Source: Oceanicola sp. D3 (GTDB taxonomy: Bacteria; Pseudomonadota; Alphaproteobacteria; Rhodobacterales; Rhodobacteraceae). From it: 64,000 bases of DNA. Below are positions 26,116-33,100 of the stretch, piece by piece; positions within the stretch are counted from its first letter, which is position 1; every line of letters starts with the position of its first letter. The translations under genes and the position numbers were made by a program. The stretch is from NCBI RefSeq assembly GCF_006351965.1, contig NZ_CP040932.1, positions 372,001 through 436,000 on the forward strand. Direction: 5' to 3'. Below the pieces are notes generated by a model. The model was not told where the DNA came from. It searched no databases and saw nothing but the letters and a program-made list of their open reading frames with translations.

Positions 26116-26144
26116 TTGACAAGTATGCGTATAGTAAGGATGCT
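26116..26144 (+). promoter_or_regulatory. Candidate promoter for the gentisate operon
   Basis: TTGACA at 26116-26121 is a perfect -35 box. A weak -10 candidate (GATGCT, 26139-26144) follows after 17 bp. AGTATGC and AGGATGC occur in the same 30 bp and might form the MarR operator. The leader is about 30 bp to the start codon. Confidence 0.4.
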
Positions 26145-26171
26145 AACCATTGCCGCGACAGGGAGGACAGG

Positions 26172-27206
26172 ATGGCGCAACTTGGAACGCTCGAAGAGCT
26201 GCCGGAGGACTATCGGGAGGAGATGGCAGCGGCGGGGGTGGCCCCGCTTTGGCCGATGATGCGCAACGTATTGCCCCATGGCGCACCCAAACCCGTCACC
26301 AAGCCCGGGCACTGGCGCTACGAGGCGATTCGCCCGCTGCTGCATCGCGCAGGCGAGCTGACCCCGGTGGAAAAAGCCGAGCGCCGGGTGCTGGTGCTCT
26401 CTGACCCCGGGCGGGGAGTGGGGGCGATGCAGGCGACCTCTTCAATCTATCTTGGCCTTCAGTTTCTACTGCCGGGCGAAACCGCCCCGGCCCATGTGCA
26501 TACGCCAAGCGCGGTGCGCATCATTGTGGAGGGCGAGGGCGGCTATACGGTGGTGGACGGAGAGAAACTGCCGATGCAGGAGGGCGACCTAGTGCTGACC
26601 CCCGGCGGCGAGTGGCATGACCACGGGCACGAGGGCAAGGAGCCGGTGGTTTGGCTCGATGCGCTTGATCTTCCGCTGTTTGTATACCTCGAAGGCTCCT
26701 ATGCCGAAGAGGGCCCGCTGCAGAACCAGCGCAATCGTCCCGATGCCAGCCAGATTGACTATCGCGCTGCAGGGTTGGCCCCGGCCCGCAAGCTCGGTGC
26801 GCATAAGAAGCGCTATCCGATGACGCGTTACCCATGGGCCCGCACACGCGAGGCGCTGGTGGAAACCATGAAATACGATGGCGGCCCGGTGGTGGAGCTG
26901 GATTACATCAACCCCGAGACCGGCGCTGATGTGCTGCCTACCATGGGCTTCACCGCGATGATGATCGAGGCCGGGGGCGAGGAAAAGCCGGTGCTGCGCA
27001 GTTGCTCCAGCGCCTTCCACGTGATCGAGGGCAGCGGGCACTCCATCGTCAACGGCGCGCGCATCGACTGGGCCGCGAAAGACACCTTTACTGCCCCGGT
27101 CTTTGCCGAAATCACCCATCACGCGGATGAGGAAGCCTTTCTCGTTCGCATCCATGACCGCCCGCTTCAGGAGAAGCTGGACTACTACGAGGAACGCAGC
27201 CGATGA
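26172..27206 (+). CDS. Gentisate 1,2-dioxygenase
   Basis: 344 residues from ATG 26172 (GGGAGGACAGG upstream). It is an Fe(II) bicupin enzyme that opens gentisate to maleylpyruvate. The first cupin has PAHVHTPSAVRIIVEGEGGYT and DLVLTPGGEWHDHGHEG (His ligands), then VVWLDALDLPLFVYLE, a family hallmark. The second cupin (SAFHVIEGSGHSIVNGARI) is the degenerate half. It is followed by the two further genes of the gentisate lower pathway in coupled order, so the assignment is firm. No salicylate or 3-hydroxybenzoate hydroxylase is in the window. Confidence 0.94.
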   Translation: MAQLGTLEELPEDYREEMAAAGVAPLWPMMRNVLPHGAPKPVTKPGHWRYEAIRPLLHRAGELTPVEKAERRVLVLSDPGRGVGAMQATSSIYLGLQFLLPGETAPAHVHTPSAVRIIVEGEGGYTVVDGEKLPMQEGDLVLTPGGEWHDHGHEGKEPVVWLDALDLPLFVYLEGSYAEEGPLQNQRNRPDASQIDYRAAGLAPARKLGAHKKRYPMTRYPWARTREALVETMKYDGGPVVELDYINPETGADVLPTMGFTAMMIEAGGEEKPVLRSCSSAFHVIEGSGHSIVNGARIDWAAKDTFTAPVFAEITHHADEEAFLVRIHDRPLQEKLDYYEERSR

Positions 27207-27898
27207 CCGATTACCTTTTTGACGCCCCCGAGGTGCAGAGCATCCCCGTGAAGGGCGAGGCCGCCGAATACCCGATTCACCGGATTTTCTGCGTGGGGCG
27301 CAACTATGCCGCCCATGCGGCCGAGATGGGATTTGAGGTGGACCGGGAGGCGCCGTTCTACTTTTCGAAACAGCTGCACTCGGTGCTGGCGACGGGCGGC
27401 ACCCTGCCTTACCCGCCGGGGACCGAGGACTTCCACTTTGAGATGGAGCTTGTGGTGGCGCTGGGGGCCGAAGTGTTCAAAGGCACGCCTGAGCAGGGCG
27501 CGGCGGCGGTTTATGCCTATGGTTGCGGGCTGGACATGACCCGACGCGACCAGCAGATCGCATCGCGCAACAAGAAGCGGCCGTGGATGCTGGGCAAGGA
27601 TGTTGAAGGCTCCTGCGTGCTTTCGCCGATGACAAAGGCGAGCGAATTTGCCGTGGGCGAACAGCGGATTCATCTGGAGGTGAATGGCGAGCAGAAGCAG
27701 GACAGCACGCTCGACCTGCTCATTCACAAGGTGCCCGAGGTGCTCGCCCACCTGTCTGGCTTTTACCACCTGCGGCCCGGCGACATCATCCTGACCGGCA
27801 CCCCCGAGGGGGTTGGCCCGGTGGTGGCGGGTGACAAGATTACTGGCGGGATCGACGGGCTTGACCCGATTGCGCTGAACATCGGGCCGGCGGAATGA
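27203..27898 (+). CDS. Fumarylpyruvate hydrolase (FAH family)
   Basis: 231 residues starting within the dioxygenase stop (ATGA). FAH-fold motifs are IFCVGRNYAAHAAEMGF, APFYFSKQLHSVLATGG, DFHFEMELVVALG (metal-binding Glu pair), YGCGLDMTRRDQQ and ILTGTPEGVGPV. It hydrolyses fumarylpyruvate to fumarate and pyruvate, the last gentisate step. The FAH family also includes fumarylacetoacetate and acylpyruvate hydrolases; the operon decides in favour of the gentisate role. Confidence 0.92.
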   Translation: MTDYLFDAPEVQSIPVKGEAAEYPIHRIFCVGRNYAAHAAEMGFEVDREAPFYFSKQLHSVLATGGTLPYPPGTEDFHFEMELVVALGAEVFKGTPEQGAAAVYAYGCGLDMTRRDQQIASRNKKRPWMLGKDVEGSCVLSPMTKASEFAVGEQRIHLEVNGEQKQDSTLDLLIHKVPEVLAHLSGFYHLRPGDIILTGTPEGVGPVVAGDKITGGIDGLDPIALNIGPAE

Positions 27899-28533
27899 GG
27901 TTTCACGGCTACTTCCGGTCTTCCTCGTCCTACAGGTGCAGGATCGCCTGCAACCTGAAGGGCGTGGCGTATGACTTTGTGTCAGTCCACCTGGCGCAGG
28001 GGCAGCAGAAGGCGGAGGGCTTCAAAGGGCTGAACCCGCAAGCCCTCGTGCCCGCCTTTGAGCTGGACGACGGGGAGGTGCTGACCCAGAGCCCGGCGAT
28101 TCTGGAGTGGCTCGACGAAACGCACCCGGAGCCGAAGCTGCTGCCCGATGATCCGTTAGAGCGGGCGCATGTGAGAGCCTTTTGCGCCGCCATCGCCTGC
28201 GAGATCCACCCGCTGCAAAACCTGCGGGTGCTGCAATACCTGCGGGCCGAATATGGGCAGGGGCAAGAGGGTGTGGAGGCCTGGTGCCAGCGCTGGATCG
28301 GCGATGGGCTGGCGGCCTGCGAGGCGCTTTTGGCCAAGCGCCCGGCGCAGACCTTCTGCTTTGGCGATGCGCCGGGCATGGCAGACATCTACCTTGTGCC
28401 TCAGGTGTTCTCGGCAGCGCGGTTCAAGGTGGACTTGAGCGAGATGCCCAACGTCACCCGCATCGCGGCGACCTGCAACGCCCTCCCCGCCTTTGCCGAA
28501 GCGCACCCGAGCAAGCAGCCAGATGCCGAGTAG
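27895..28533 (+). CDS. Maleylpyruvate (maleylacetoacetate) isomerase, zeta-class GST
   Basis: 212 residues, coupled to the hydrolase gene by ATGA. The N-terminal thioredoxin-like domain starts with YFRSSSSYRCRIACNLKGV, containing the catalytic Ser region of zeta GSTs. NPQALVPAFELDDGEVLTQS (cis-Pro and glutathione contacts) and AILEWLDETHPEPKLLP follow. The C-terminal helical domain has EIHPLQNLRVLQYL and GDAPGMADIYLVPQVF. It isomerises maleylpyruvate to fumarylpyruvate using glutathione, closing the pathway from gentisate to central metabolism. Confidence 0.93.
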   Translation: MRFHGYFRSSSSYRCRIACNLKGVAYDFVSVHLAQGQQKAEGFKGLNPQALVPAFELDDGEVLTQSPAILEWLDETHPEPKLLPDDPLERAHVRAFCAAIACEIHPLQNLRVLQYLRAEYGQGQEGVEAWCQRWIGDGLAACEALLAKRPAQTFCFGDAPGMADIYLVPQVFSAARFKVDLSEMPNVTRIAATCNALPAFAEAHPSKQPDAE

Positions 28534-28571
28534 TCTGACCTTCAGAAAAAGTGGGTTTACAGGAGGCCGAC

Positions 28572-28588
28572 GAATATAGTTATATGTC
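28572..28588. promoter_or_regulatory. Palindromic operator candidate upstream of the TRAP genes
   Basis: ATATAGTTATAT (28574-28585) is a perfect inverted repeat. Read on the minus strand the 17-bp site is GACATATAACTATATTC and agrees at 12 of 17 positions with GAGATATAACGGTATCA at 31038-31054, upstream of the SDR gene. Both would suit a MarR dimer, such as the product of the gene at 32618. Confidence 0.5.
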
Positions 28589-28718
28589 ATAACGATTTCG
28601 TCGGGTGAGTCTGGCGGCGCATGCAGTTTTGAGGCGCGTTAATTCAAAAAACGTAACTCATGCTGGATTTGGCGAGCAAGGCGGACTACTCCACAAACGC
28701 CGACCGCCGGAGGAGACC

Positions 28719-28760
28719 ATGGCCCGGCGGACCCTTGGGGAGGGGGAGAGCAGTGCTTAG
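28719..28760 (+). other. Possible 13-codon leader ORF overlapping the dctQ start
   Basis: ATG 28719 has an excellent GGAGGAGACC site. The ORF (MARRTLGEGESSA) stops with TAG at 28758, just past the GTG (28753) that is the likeliest start of the TRAP small permease. This geometry could couple translation of dctQ to the leader. It is too short to assign by similarity. Confidence 0.35.
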
Positions 28761-29337
28761 ATTCATGATTGGCTTGGCGCGCACCATGGCCCTTGCTGGC
28801 GGTGTGGTGCTGGTTGTTCTGATCCTGCTGACCTGCATCAGCGTGGCGGGACGCGGGCTGAACACCTTTGCACATTCGGATTTCCTTGAAGGCCTTGCCG
28901 CCGGACTGGCCGAGATGATCAAGTCGAGCGGGGCTGGCCCCGTCAACGGCGATTTCGAGATCGTCGAGGCGGGCATCGCCTTTGCGATCTTCTCCTTCCT
29001 GCCGATCTGCCAGCTCTTCAGCGCCCATGCGACGGTGGATGTGTTTACCTCCTTCCTGTCGCGCCGGGCCAACGCGCTCATCATGACCTTTTGGGAGATT
29101 GTCTTTACCATCGTGGTGCTGCTCATCACGTGGCGGCTCTACTTTGGCCTCGAAGACAAGATTGGCAATGGCGAGACCTCGCTGCTGCTGCAGTTCCCGA
29201 TCTGGTGGGCCTATCTCGCAAGTTTCACTGCCGCCGTGGTGGCCGCATTGGTGGCGGTTTACTGCGCCATCGGGCGCATCATGGAGCTGACAACCGATCA
29301 GCACTGGCTTCCCAAGGCAGAAGGAGCAGCACATTGA
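28753..29337 (+). CDS. TRAP transporter small permease (DctQ-type)
   Basis: About 194 residues from GTG 28753 (GGGGGAG just upstream). The ORF opens earlier, at ATG 28660 (225 residues), but that start has no ribosome-binding site and adds a polar Arg/Gly-rich stretch. It has four TM segments: MALAGGVVLVVLILLTCISV, IAFAIFSFLPICQLF, FTIVVLLITWRLYFG and a C-terminal WWAYLASFTAAVVAALVAVY. It pairs with the DctM-type permease next to it. No DctP solute-binding gene is adjacent. Confidence 0.85.
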   Translation: MLRFMIGLARTMALAGGVVLVVLILLTCISVAGRGLNTFAHSDFLEGLAAGLAEMIKSSGAGPVNGDFEIVEAGIAFAIFSFLPICQLFSAHATVDVFTSFLSRRANALIMTFWEIVFTIVVLLITWRLYFGLEDKIGNGETSLLLQFPIWWAYLASFTAAVVAALVAVYCAIGRIMELTTDQHWLPKAEGAAH

Positions 29338-30992
29338 CCGTGCTTGAGCTGGGATACGCCTCGTTCCCCATTCTCCTCGTGATGATCTTCATGCGGGCGC
29401 CGATTGGCCTTTCCATGCTCGTCGTGGGCATCGGTGGGCTTTATTACGCGACCGGGGGCACGACCGTTTTTCTCGCAAAGCTGAAGAGCGAGGTTTACAC
29501 CACCTTTTCAAGCTACTCGCTGAGCATCATCCCGATGTTCCTGCTGATGGGGCAGTTCGCGACGCTTTCGGGCATGTCGACGGCGCTGTTCAAGGCCGCC
29601 GAGAGCTGGCTGGGCCACCGAAAGGGCGGCGTTGCGATGGCCTCGGTCGGGGCCTGTGCGGGCTTCGGCTCGATCTGCGGCTCCTCGCTCGCCACCGCGG
29701 CCACCATGAGCCGGGTCGCCCTGCCCGAGCTGCGCGCCTATGGCTATTCGGGCGGGTTCAGCACAGCAACGCTGGCTGCTGGCGGCACGCTTGGCATCCT
29801 CATTCCGCCCTCGGTGATCCTCGTGATCTACGCGATCCTGACCGAGCAGAACATCGCCAAGCTGTTCCTCGCGGCCTTCATCCCCGGCATTCTCGCCGCG
29901 ATCGGCTACATGATTACCATCAGCATCTACGTGCGGATGTATCCTGACGCTGCCGGCACCCGTGAGCCTGTGCCTTACGCCGAGCGTTTGAAGGCCCTGC
30001 TAGACGTGTGGCCGGTGCTCCTGGTGTTTGGCCTCGTGGTGGGCGGTATCTACCTTGGCTGGTTCACCCCCACCGAGGGGGCCGCCGTGGGCGCGGCTGG
30101 CACTGGCCTTATTGCGCTGGTCAGCGGCCAGCTTGATTGGGCGCGGTTTAAGGAGAGCATCATTGCCACCGCACAGGCGACGGCGATGATCTTTTTCATC
30201 GTGCTGGGCGCGGGCTTTTACAATGCCTTCCTCGCCCTCAGCCAGGTGCCGCAGGAACTATCCAACACCATCGTCGGCCTCGGCTGGAGCCCGTGGATGG
30301 TGCTGATCATCATCCTCGCCTTCTACCTCGTCTTCGGCTGCCTGATGGATAGCCTCAGCATGATCCTGCTGACGATCCCGATCTTCTTCCCGATCATCTC
30401 CAACCTCGACTTTGGCCTGATCTCGCTGCACGCGCTGCAGGAGGCCCGCTTCGAGGCGTGGTTTGCCGATGCGCAGATGTGGTTTGAGGGGCTACAGGCG
30501 GGCGCGATAGAGGGCATGCGGGAGAGCCGGTTTGAACGGGCCTTGGCGGGTGCGAATGAGCATATGGCCGTGCTCGGGCTGGGCACTGTGGCTGATGCGG
30601 CAAACCTCGCCCCGGCGCAGATTGCCGCGATCTATGGCGAGACCACGCCCGAAGTTGTGCAGGCTGCCCGCGCGACGCTGGAGAGCGGCGGCACGATGGA
30701 TGGCGATGCGCTGCGCGAGTTGGGCTTGCGGGGCGCGACCGAGGCCAACCTTGCCCGCGTCAGCCTTGAGCATGTCGCCATCTGGTTTGGCATCCTCGTG
30801 CTGATCGTGGTGGAGGTGGGCCTCATCACGCCGCCGGTGGGGATGAACCTCTTCATCATCAACGCGATGGACCGGACAACCCCGATGGTGGAGACCTACA
30901 AGGCGGTCATGTGGTTTGTCACATCCGACATCCTGCGCGTGGCGATTCTTGTGGCTTTCCCCATCATCACGCTCTTCCTCATTCCGATCTGA
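29334..30992 (+). CDS. TRAP transporter large permease (DctM-type) with a ~110-residue insertion
   Basis: 552 residues from TTG 29334, which has AAGGAG 7 bp upstream and overlaps the dctQ stop (TTGA). DctM landmarks are MFLLMGQFATLSGMS, GFGSICGSSLATAATMSRVA, GYSGGFSTATLAAGGTLGILIPPS, LGWFTPTEGAAVGAAG and GLITPPVGMNLF. The protein imports an organic anion with Na+ or H+. It is ~120 residues longer than a usual DctM: a soluble, predicted helical insert (residues ~364-477, nt ~30423-30765) interrupts the segment between IPIFFPIISNLDFGL and HVAIWFGILVLI. The substrate is inferred to be an aromatic acid from the downstream genes. Confidence 0.9.
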   Translation: MTVLELGYASFPILLVMIFMRAPIGLSMLVVGIGGLYYATGGTTVFLAKLKSEVYTTFSSYSLSIIPMFLLMGQFATLSGMSTALFKAAESWLGHRKGGVAMASVGACAGFGSICGSSLATAATMSRVALPELRAYGYSGGFSTATLAAGGTLGILIPPSVILVIYAILTEQNIAKLFLAAFIPGILAAIGYMITISIYVRMYPDAAGTREPVPYAERLKALLDVWPVLLVFGLVVGGIYLGWFTPTEGAAVGAAGTGLIALVSGQLDWARFKESIIATAQATAMIFFIVLGAGFYNAFLALSQVPQELSNTIVGLGWSPWMVLIIILAFYLVFGCLMDSLSMILLTIPIFFPIISNLDFGLISLHALQEARFEAWFADAQMWFEGLQAGAIEGMRESRFERALAGANEHMAVLGLGTVADAANLAPAQIAAIYGETTPEVVQAARATLESGGTMDGDALRELGLRGATEANLARVSLEHVAIWFGILVLIVVEVGLITPPVGMNLFIINAMDRTTPMVETYKAVMWFVTSDILRVAILVAFPIITLFLIPI

Positions 30993-31037
30993 ACGGGCCT
31001 GATCCGAAGCACGCGATGGTTGCGAAAATTTAGGTAT

Positions 31038-31054
31038 GAGATATAACGGTATCA
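31038..31054. promoter_or_regulatory. Palindromic operator candidate upstream of the SDR gene
   Basis: GAGATATAACGGTATCA contains GATA-N6-TATC and matches the minus-strand sequence of the site at 28572-28588 in 12 of 17 positions. It lies 20 bp before the SDR start codon, where a bound repressor would block transcription or promoter clearance. Confidence 0.5.
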
Positions 31055-31073
31055 AATTCGTCTGGGAGGACTC

Positions 31074-31841
31074 ATGGATATCAGCGGAACGGTAGCCCTC
31101 GTCACGGGTGGCGGCAGCGGGCTTGGAGCGGCGACGGTGCGGCATCTGGCCGAGCTTGGCGCCAAGGTGGCTGTGCTCGACTTCAACGCCGAGGCGGCGG
31201 AAGCCGTGGCGGCGGAAGTGGGCGGCGCGGCCTGCCCGGCGGATGTGTCTGACGAGGCGGCGGTGAAGGCCGCAGTGGAAAAGGCCGCGGCAGACTTGGG
31301 CGAGGCCCCGCGCATCGCGGTGAACTGCGCAGGCCTTGGCCTTGCGGCGCGCATCGTGGGCCGGGAGGGCAAGCTCTCGATCGACATGTTCGAAAAGGTG
31401 CTAAAGGTGAACCTCTTCGGCACCTATTACGTGATGTCCCACGCCGCGCGGCTGATGCAGGAGTTGCCAGCGGCGAACGAGGATGGCGAGCGCGGCGTTA
31501 TCGTGAACACCGCCAGCGCCGCCTATCAGGACGGCCAGCTTGGCCAGGCGGCCTATGCGGCCTCCAAGGGTGGCGTGGCCTCGATGTGCCTGCCGGCGGC
31601 CCGGGAATTTGCCAAGACGGGCATTCGCGTGAACGCCATTGCCCCCGGCCTCTTCAACACTCCGATGATGGAGAGCCTGCCGGAAGAAACCACCGCGGCC
31701 ATCGTCGCCAACGTGCCCTACCCCCACCGCCTCGGCCACCCGCGCGAATACGCGCTGCTGGTGCAGCACATGGTGGAAAACCCCTACCTCAACGGCGAGG
31801 TCATCCGGCTGGATGGCGCAACCCGCCTTCCCCCGCGATAA
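31074..31841 (+). CDS. Short-chain dehydrogenase, 3-hydroxyacyl-CoA dehydrogenase-like (HSD10 type)
   Basis: 255 residues with a GGGAGGA site. Cofactor motif is VTGGGSGLGAATVRHLAELG, then LDFNAEAAEAV (acidic residue favouring NAD+), NCAGLG, NTASAAYQDGQLGQAAYAASKGG (Ser and YxxxK) and IRVNAIAPGLFNTPMM. The insertion after NCAGLGLA and the end VIRLDGATRLPPR resemble type II 3-hydroxyacyl-CoA dehydrogenases. In this cluster it could oxidise the beta-hydroxy-phenylpropionyl-CoA formed by the adjacent hydratase (inference). Confidence 0.88.
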   Translation: MDISGTVALVTGGGSGLGAATVRHLAELGAKVAVLDFNAEAAEAVAAEVGGAACPADVSDEAAVKAAVEKAAADLGEAPRIAVNCAGLGLAARIVGREGKLSIDMFEKVLKVNLFGTYYVMSHAARLMQELPAANEDGERGVIVNTASAAYQDGQLGQAAYAASKGGVASMCLPAAREFAKTGIRVNAIAPGLFNTPMMESLPEETTAAIVANVPYPHRLGHPREYALLVQHMVENPYLNGEVIRLDGATRLPPR

Positions 31842-31850
31842 GGATACCCA

Positions 31851-32618
31851 ATGAGTGACATGCTGAAGATCGAGGTGCGGGACGACGGCATTGCCGTGCT
31901 TACCATGAACCGCCCCGGCAAGCGCAATGCCATGTGCGATGAGCTGCTGGAGGCGATTGATGGCTTCTTCCGCGCCATTCCCGAAGGCGTCCGCGTGGTG
32001 GTGCTGACGGGCACCGAGGGGCACTTTTGCTCCGGCCTCGACCTGAGCGAGCACAAGGCGCGCGATGCCGAGGGCACCATGCGCCACTCGCGTGGCTGGC
32101 ATGAAGTGATGGAGCGCATCCAGTTTGGCGGCGTGCCGGTGGTGTCGGCGATGTTCGGCGCGGTGATTGGCGGCGGGCTGGAGCTGGCCACCTCGACCCA
32201 TGTGCGGATTGCGGAGCCTTCAACGATCTTCCAACTGCCCGAGGGGCGGCGCGGAATTTTCGTGGGCGGCGGTGCAACCGTGCGCGTGGGCCGCATTCTT
32301 GGCGCCGACCGGATGATCGAGATGATGCTGACCGGCCGGAAATATGGCCATGAAGAGGGCAAGGCGCTAGGGCTCGCCCACTATGCTGTGGGCGAAGGCG
32401 AGGCGCTGGAGCTGGCGATGGATCTGGCCCGCAAGATTGCCTCGAACGCGCCGCTCTCCAACTACATCATGGTGCAGGCGATTGCCCGGATCGAAGACAT
32501 GGCAAAGGCTGATGGGCTCTTTACCGAAAGTCTCTGTGCCGCCCTGACTCAAACCTCGCCCGATGCGCTGGAGGGCCTTGCTGCCTTCCTCGAAAAGCGC
32601 GCGCCGAAGTTTAGCTGA
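31851..32618 (+). CDS. Enoyl-CoA hydratase/isomerase family protein (crotonase fold)
   Basis: 255 residues, 9 bp after the SDR. Crotonase features are VLTMNRPGKRNAMCDELLEAI, LTGTEGHFCSGLDLSEH (oxyanion hole), SAMFGAVIGGGLELATSTHVRIAE and FQLPEGRRGIFVGGGATVRVGRI. The general active-site Glu region reads PEGRRGIFVGGG. With a feruloyl-CoA synthase-like ligase in the operon it probably hydrates a hydroxycinnamoyl-CoA. Whether it also cleaves (Ech lyase) or only hydrates cannot be read; the SDR and amidohydrolase favour hydration. Confidence 0.9.
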   Translation: MSDMLKIEVRDDGIAVLTMNRPGKRNAMCDELLEAIDGFFRAIPEGVRVVVLTGTEGHFCSGLDLSEHKARDAEGTMRHSRGWHEVMERIQFGGVPVVSAMFGAVIGGGLELATSTHVRIAEPSTIFQLPEGRRGIFVGGGATVRVGRILGADRMIEMMLTGRKYGHEEGKALGLAHYAVGEGEALELAMDLARKIASNAPLSNYIMVQAIARIEDMAKADGLFTESLCAALTQTSPDALEGLAAFLEKRAPKFS

Positions 32619-33100
32619 TGGCCACCACGCGCCCCCGGCTGGTGCAGCCCGAGCCGCATGACGAGGGGCTGAGGGCGCATGTCGGCTACAACATGAAGCG
32701 GGCGTTTCACATGATCCAGATGGATGTGAACGCCACGCTCGCCCCCTTCGGCCTGCGGATGGTGACCTTTTCCGCGCTGGTGGTGGTGATGGAAAACCCC
32801 GGCCTGAGGCAATCGCAACTGGCGGAGCTTCTGGCCATCGAGCGGCCCAACCTCGTGGTGATCCTCGACGAGTTGGAGCAGGCCGGGCTGCTCACCCGCG
32901 ACCGCGCCCCGGACGATCGCCGCGCCTATGCGCTGCATGTGACCGCAAAGGGCCTGGCCCTTGGCGAGGAGGCCCGGCTGGCTGTGCAGGCGCATGACAA
33001 ACGCATGACCGAAGGCCTCGACGAAACCGAGCTGAACTCGCTGATCACCGCCATGAGGCGGATCGAACGTAATGGTAAAGAGGGGAGGAGCCCGAAATGA
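32618..33100 (+). CDS. MarR-family regulator of the aromatic-acid cluster
   Basis: 160 residues. Start ATG 32618 overlaps the hydratase stop (TGATG) and its own stop overlaps the ligase start (ATGA). Winged-helix features are LAPFGLRMVTFSALVVVMENPGLRQSQLAELLAIERPNLVVILDEL in function order, then GLLTRDRAPDDRRAYALHVT as the wing. It belongs with MarR regulators that sense hydroxycinnamoyl-CoA thioesters (CouR/FerC-like by context). The paired ATATAAC palindromes at 28572 and 31038 are candidate operators, which would make the cluster autoregulated. Confidence 0.88.
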   Translation: MATTRPRLVQPEPHDEGLRAHVGYNMKRAFHMIQMDVNATLAPFGLRMVTFSALVVVMENPGLRQSQLAELLAIERPNLVVILDELEQAGLLTRDRAPDDRRAYALHVTAKGLALGEEARLAVQAHDKRMTEGLDETELNSLITAMRRIERNGKEGRSPK

